A DNA stretch of 5,743 nt from an uncultured archaeon. GTDB taxonomy: Archaea > Nanobdellota > Nanobdellia > Woesearchaeales > ARS49. The position numbers were made by a program, and so were the translations under genes. How positions within the stretch are numbered: the stretch's first letter is position 1; every line of letters begins with the position of its first letter. The stretch spans positions 1 through 5,743 of the forward strand of contig CABMGU010000033.1 in assembly GCA_902385765.1 (NCBI GenBank), read 5' to 3'. This document shows, piece after piece, positions 5,636 to 5,743 of the stretch. The notes beneath the pieces are model-generated. The model was not told the origin of the DNA, did no database searches, and worked only from the letters and a program-made list of their open reading frames with translations.

Positions 5636-5668
5636 TTGTACTGACAAAACAAGCTAAAAGGTGAAACA

Positions 5669-5743
5669 ATGGCACTCAGACAACCAGAATCAATGGACGA
5701 ATGCGTCTACTTTACAAGAAGAGCAATAGGCAAAGGAAATGTA
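5669..5743 (+). CDS. N-terminus of a conserved-looking archaeal protein (partial)
   Basis: The first 25 residues are visible: MALRQPESMDECVYFTRRAI followed by GKGNV, and the frame is open to the window edge. AGGTGA at 5659-5664 ends 4 nt before the ATG, which is a clear archaeal ribosome site, so this is a real start. The DECVYFTRRAIGKG opening reminds me of a conserved archaeal protein with multiple CPxC-type zinc ribbons further along. That is recall only and no knuckle is visible here. It is divergent from the methyltransferase gene and may be co-regulated with it. Confidence 0.75.
   Translation, partial: MALRQPESMDECVYFTRRAIGKGNV

Noticed and set aside
1..5743. tRNA, rRNA, CRISPR array, insertion sequence or riboswitch
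   Set aside because: No cloverleaf, no regularly spaced direct repeats, no transposase motifs or terminal repeats, and all gaps are shorter than 125 nt and explained by promoters or terminators.

Overview
The window looks like a piece of an archaeal chromosome, most likely from a DPANN-type lineage such as Woesearchaeota or Pacearchaeota. Three things point there. The intergenic gaps carry TATA boxes of the TTTAAATA type about 26-28 nt before short-leader or leaderless starts. The Shine-Dalgarno (SD) sequences match GAGGTGAT. The gene content includes a COG1361-like anchored surface protein, a lamin-tail-domain secreted protein and a short archaeal-style methyltransferase. The lineage is inferred from style only; no rRNA or marker gene is present. 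Gene density is very high, intergenic gaps are 20-120 nt, and no mobile element, CRISPR array, tRNA or rRNA was seen.

Layout from left to right. Positions 1-66 are the end of a plus-strand gene. A promoter follows, then a 41-residue cysteine-rich, zinc-ribbon-like small protein (169-294, plus). Its last 17 nt overlap the tail of the convergent minus-strand gene for a secreted lamin-tail-domain protein (278-1117). Upstream of that on the minus strand are a large surface protein with a signal peptide and a C-terminal anchor (1238-2617) and a charged, probably coiled-coil soluble protein (2708-3175). Each of these three minus-strand genes has its own TATA box.

Next comes a tight minus-strand cluster, transcribed from right to left: SAM-dependent methyltransferase (5113-5604), five-helix DUF1189-like membrane protein (4318-5091), HAD phosphatase (3695-4321) and flavin-reductase-like protein (3214-3708). 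They are joined by a 21-nt gap, a 4-nt ATGA overlap and a 14-nt overlap, so at least the last three are probably translated from one message. A divergent plus-strand gene begins at 5669 and runs off the window. It shares a near-symmetrical TATA element with the methyltransferase gene.

Functionally there are two themes: a cell-surface module (lamin-tail protein plus anchored surface protein) and a small metabolic or membrane operon whose substrates cannot be told from sequence. I did not find a clearly new biological system. The most noteworthy points are the easily missed cysteine-rich small protein with its convergent overlap, the shared divergent promoter, and the mix of leaderless and SD-led starts that corrects two gene starts.
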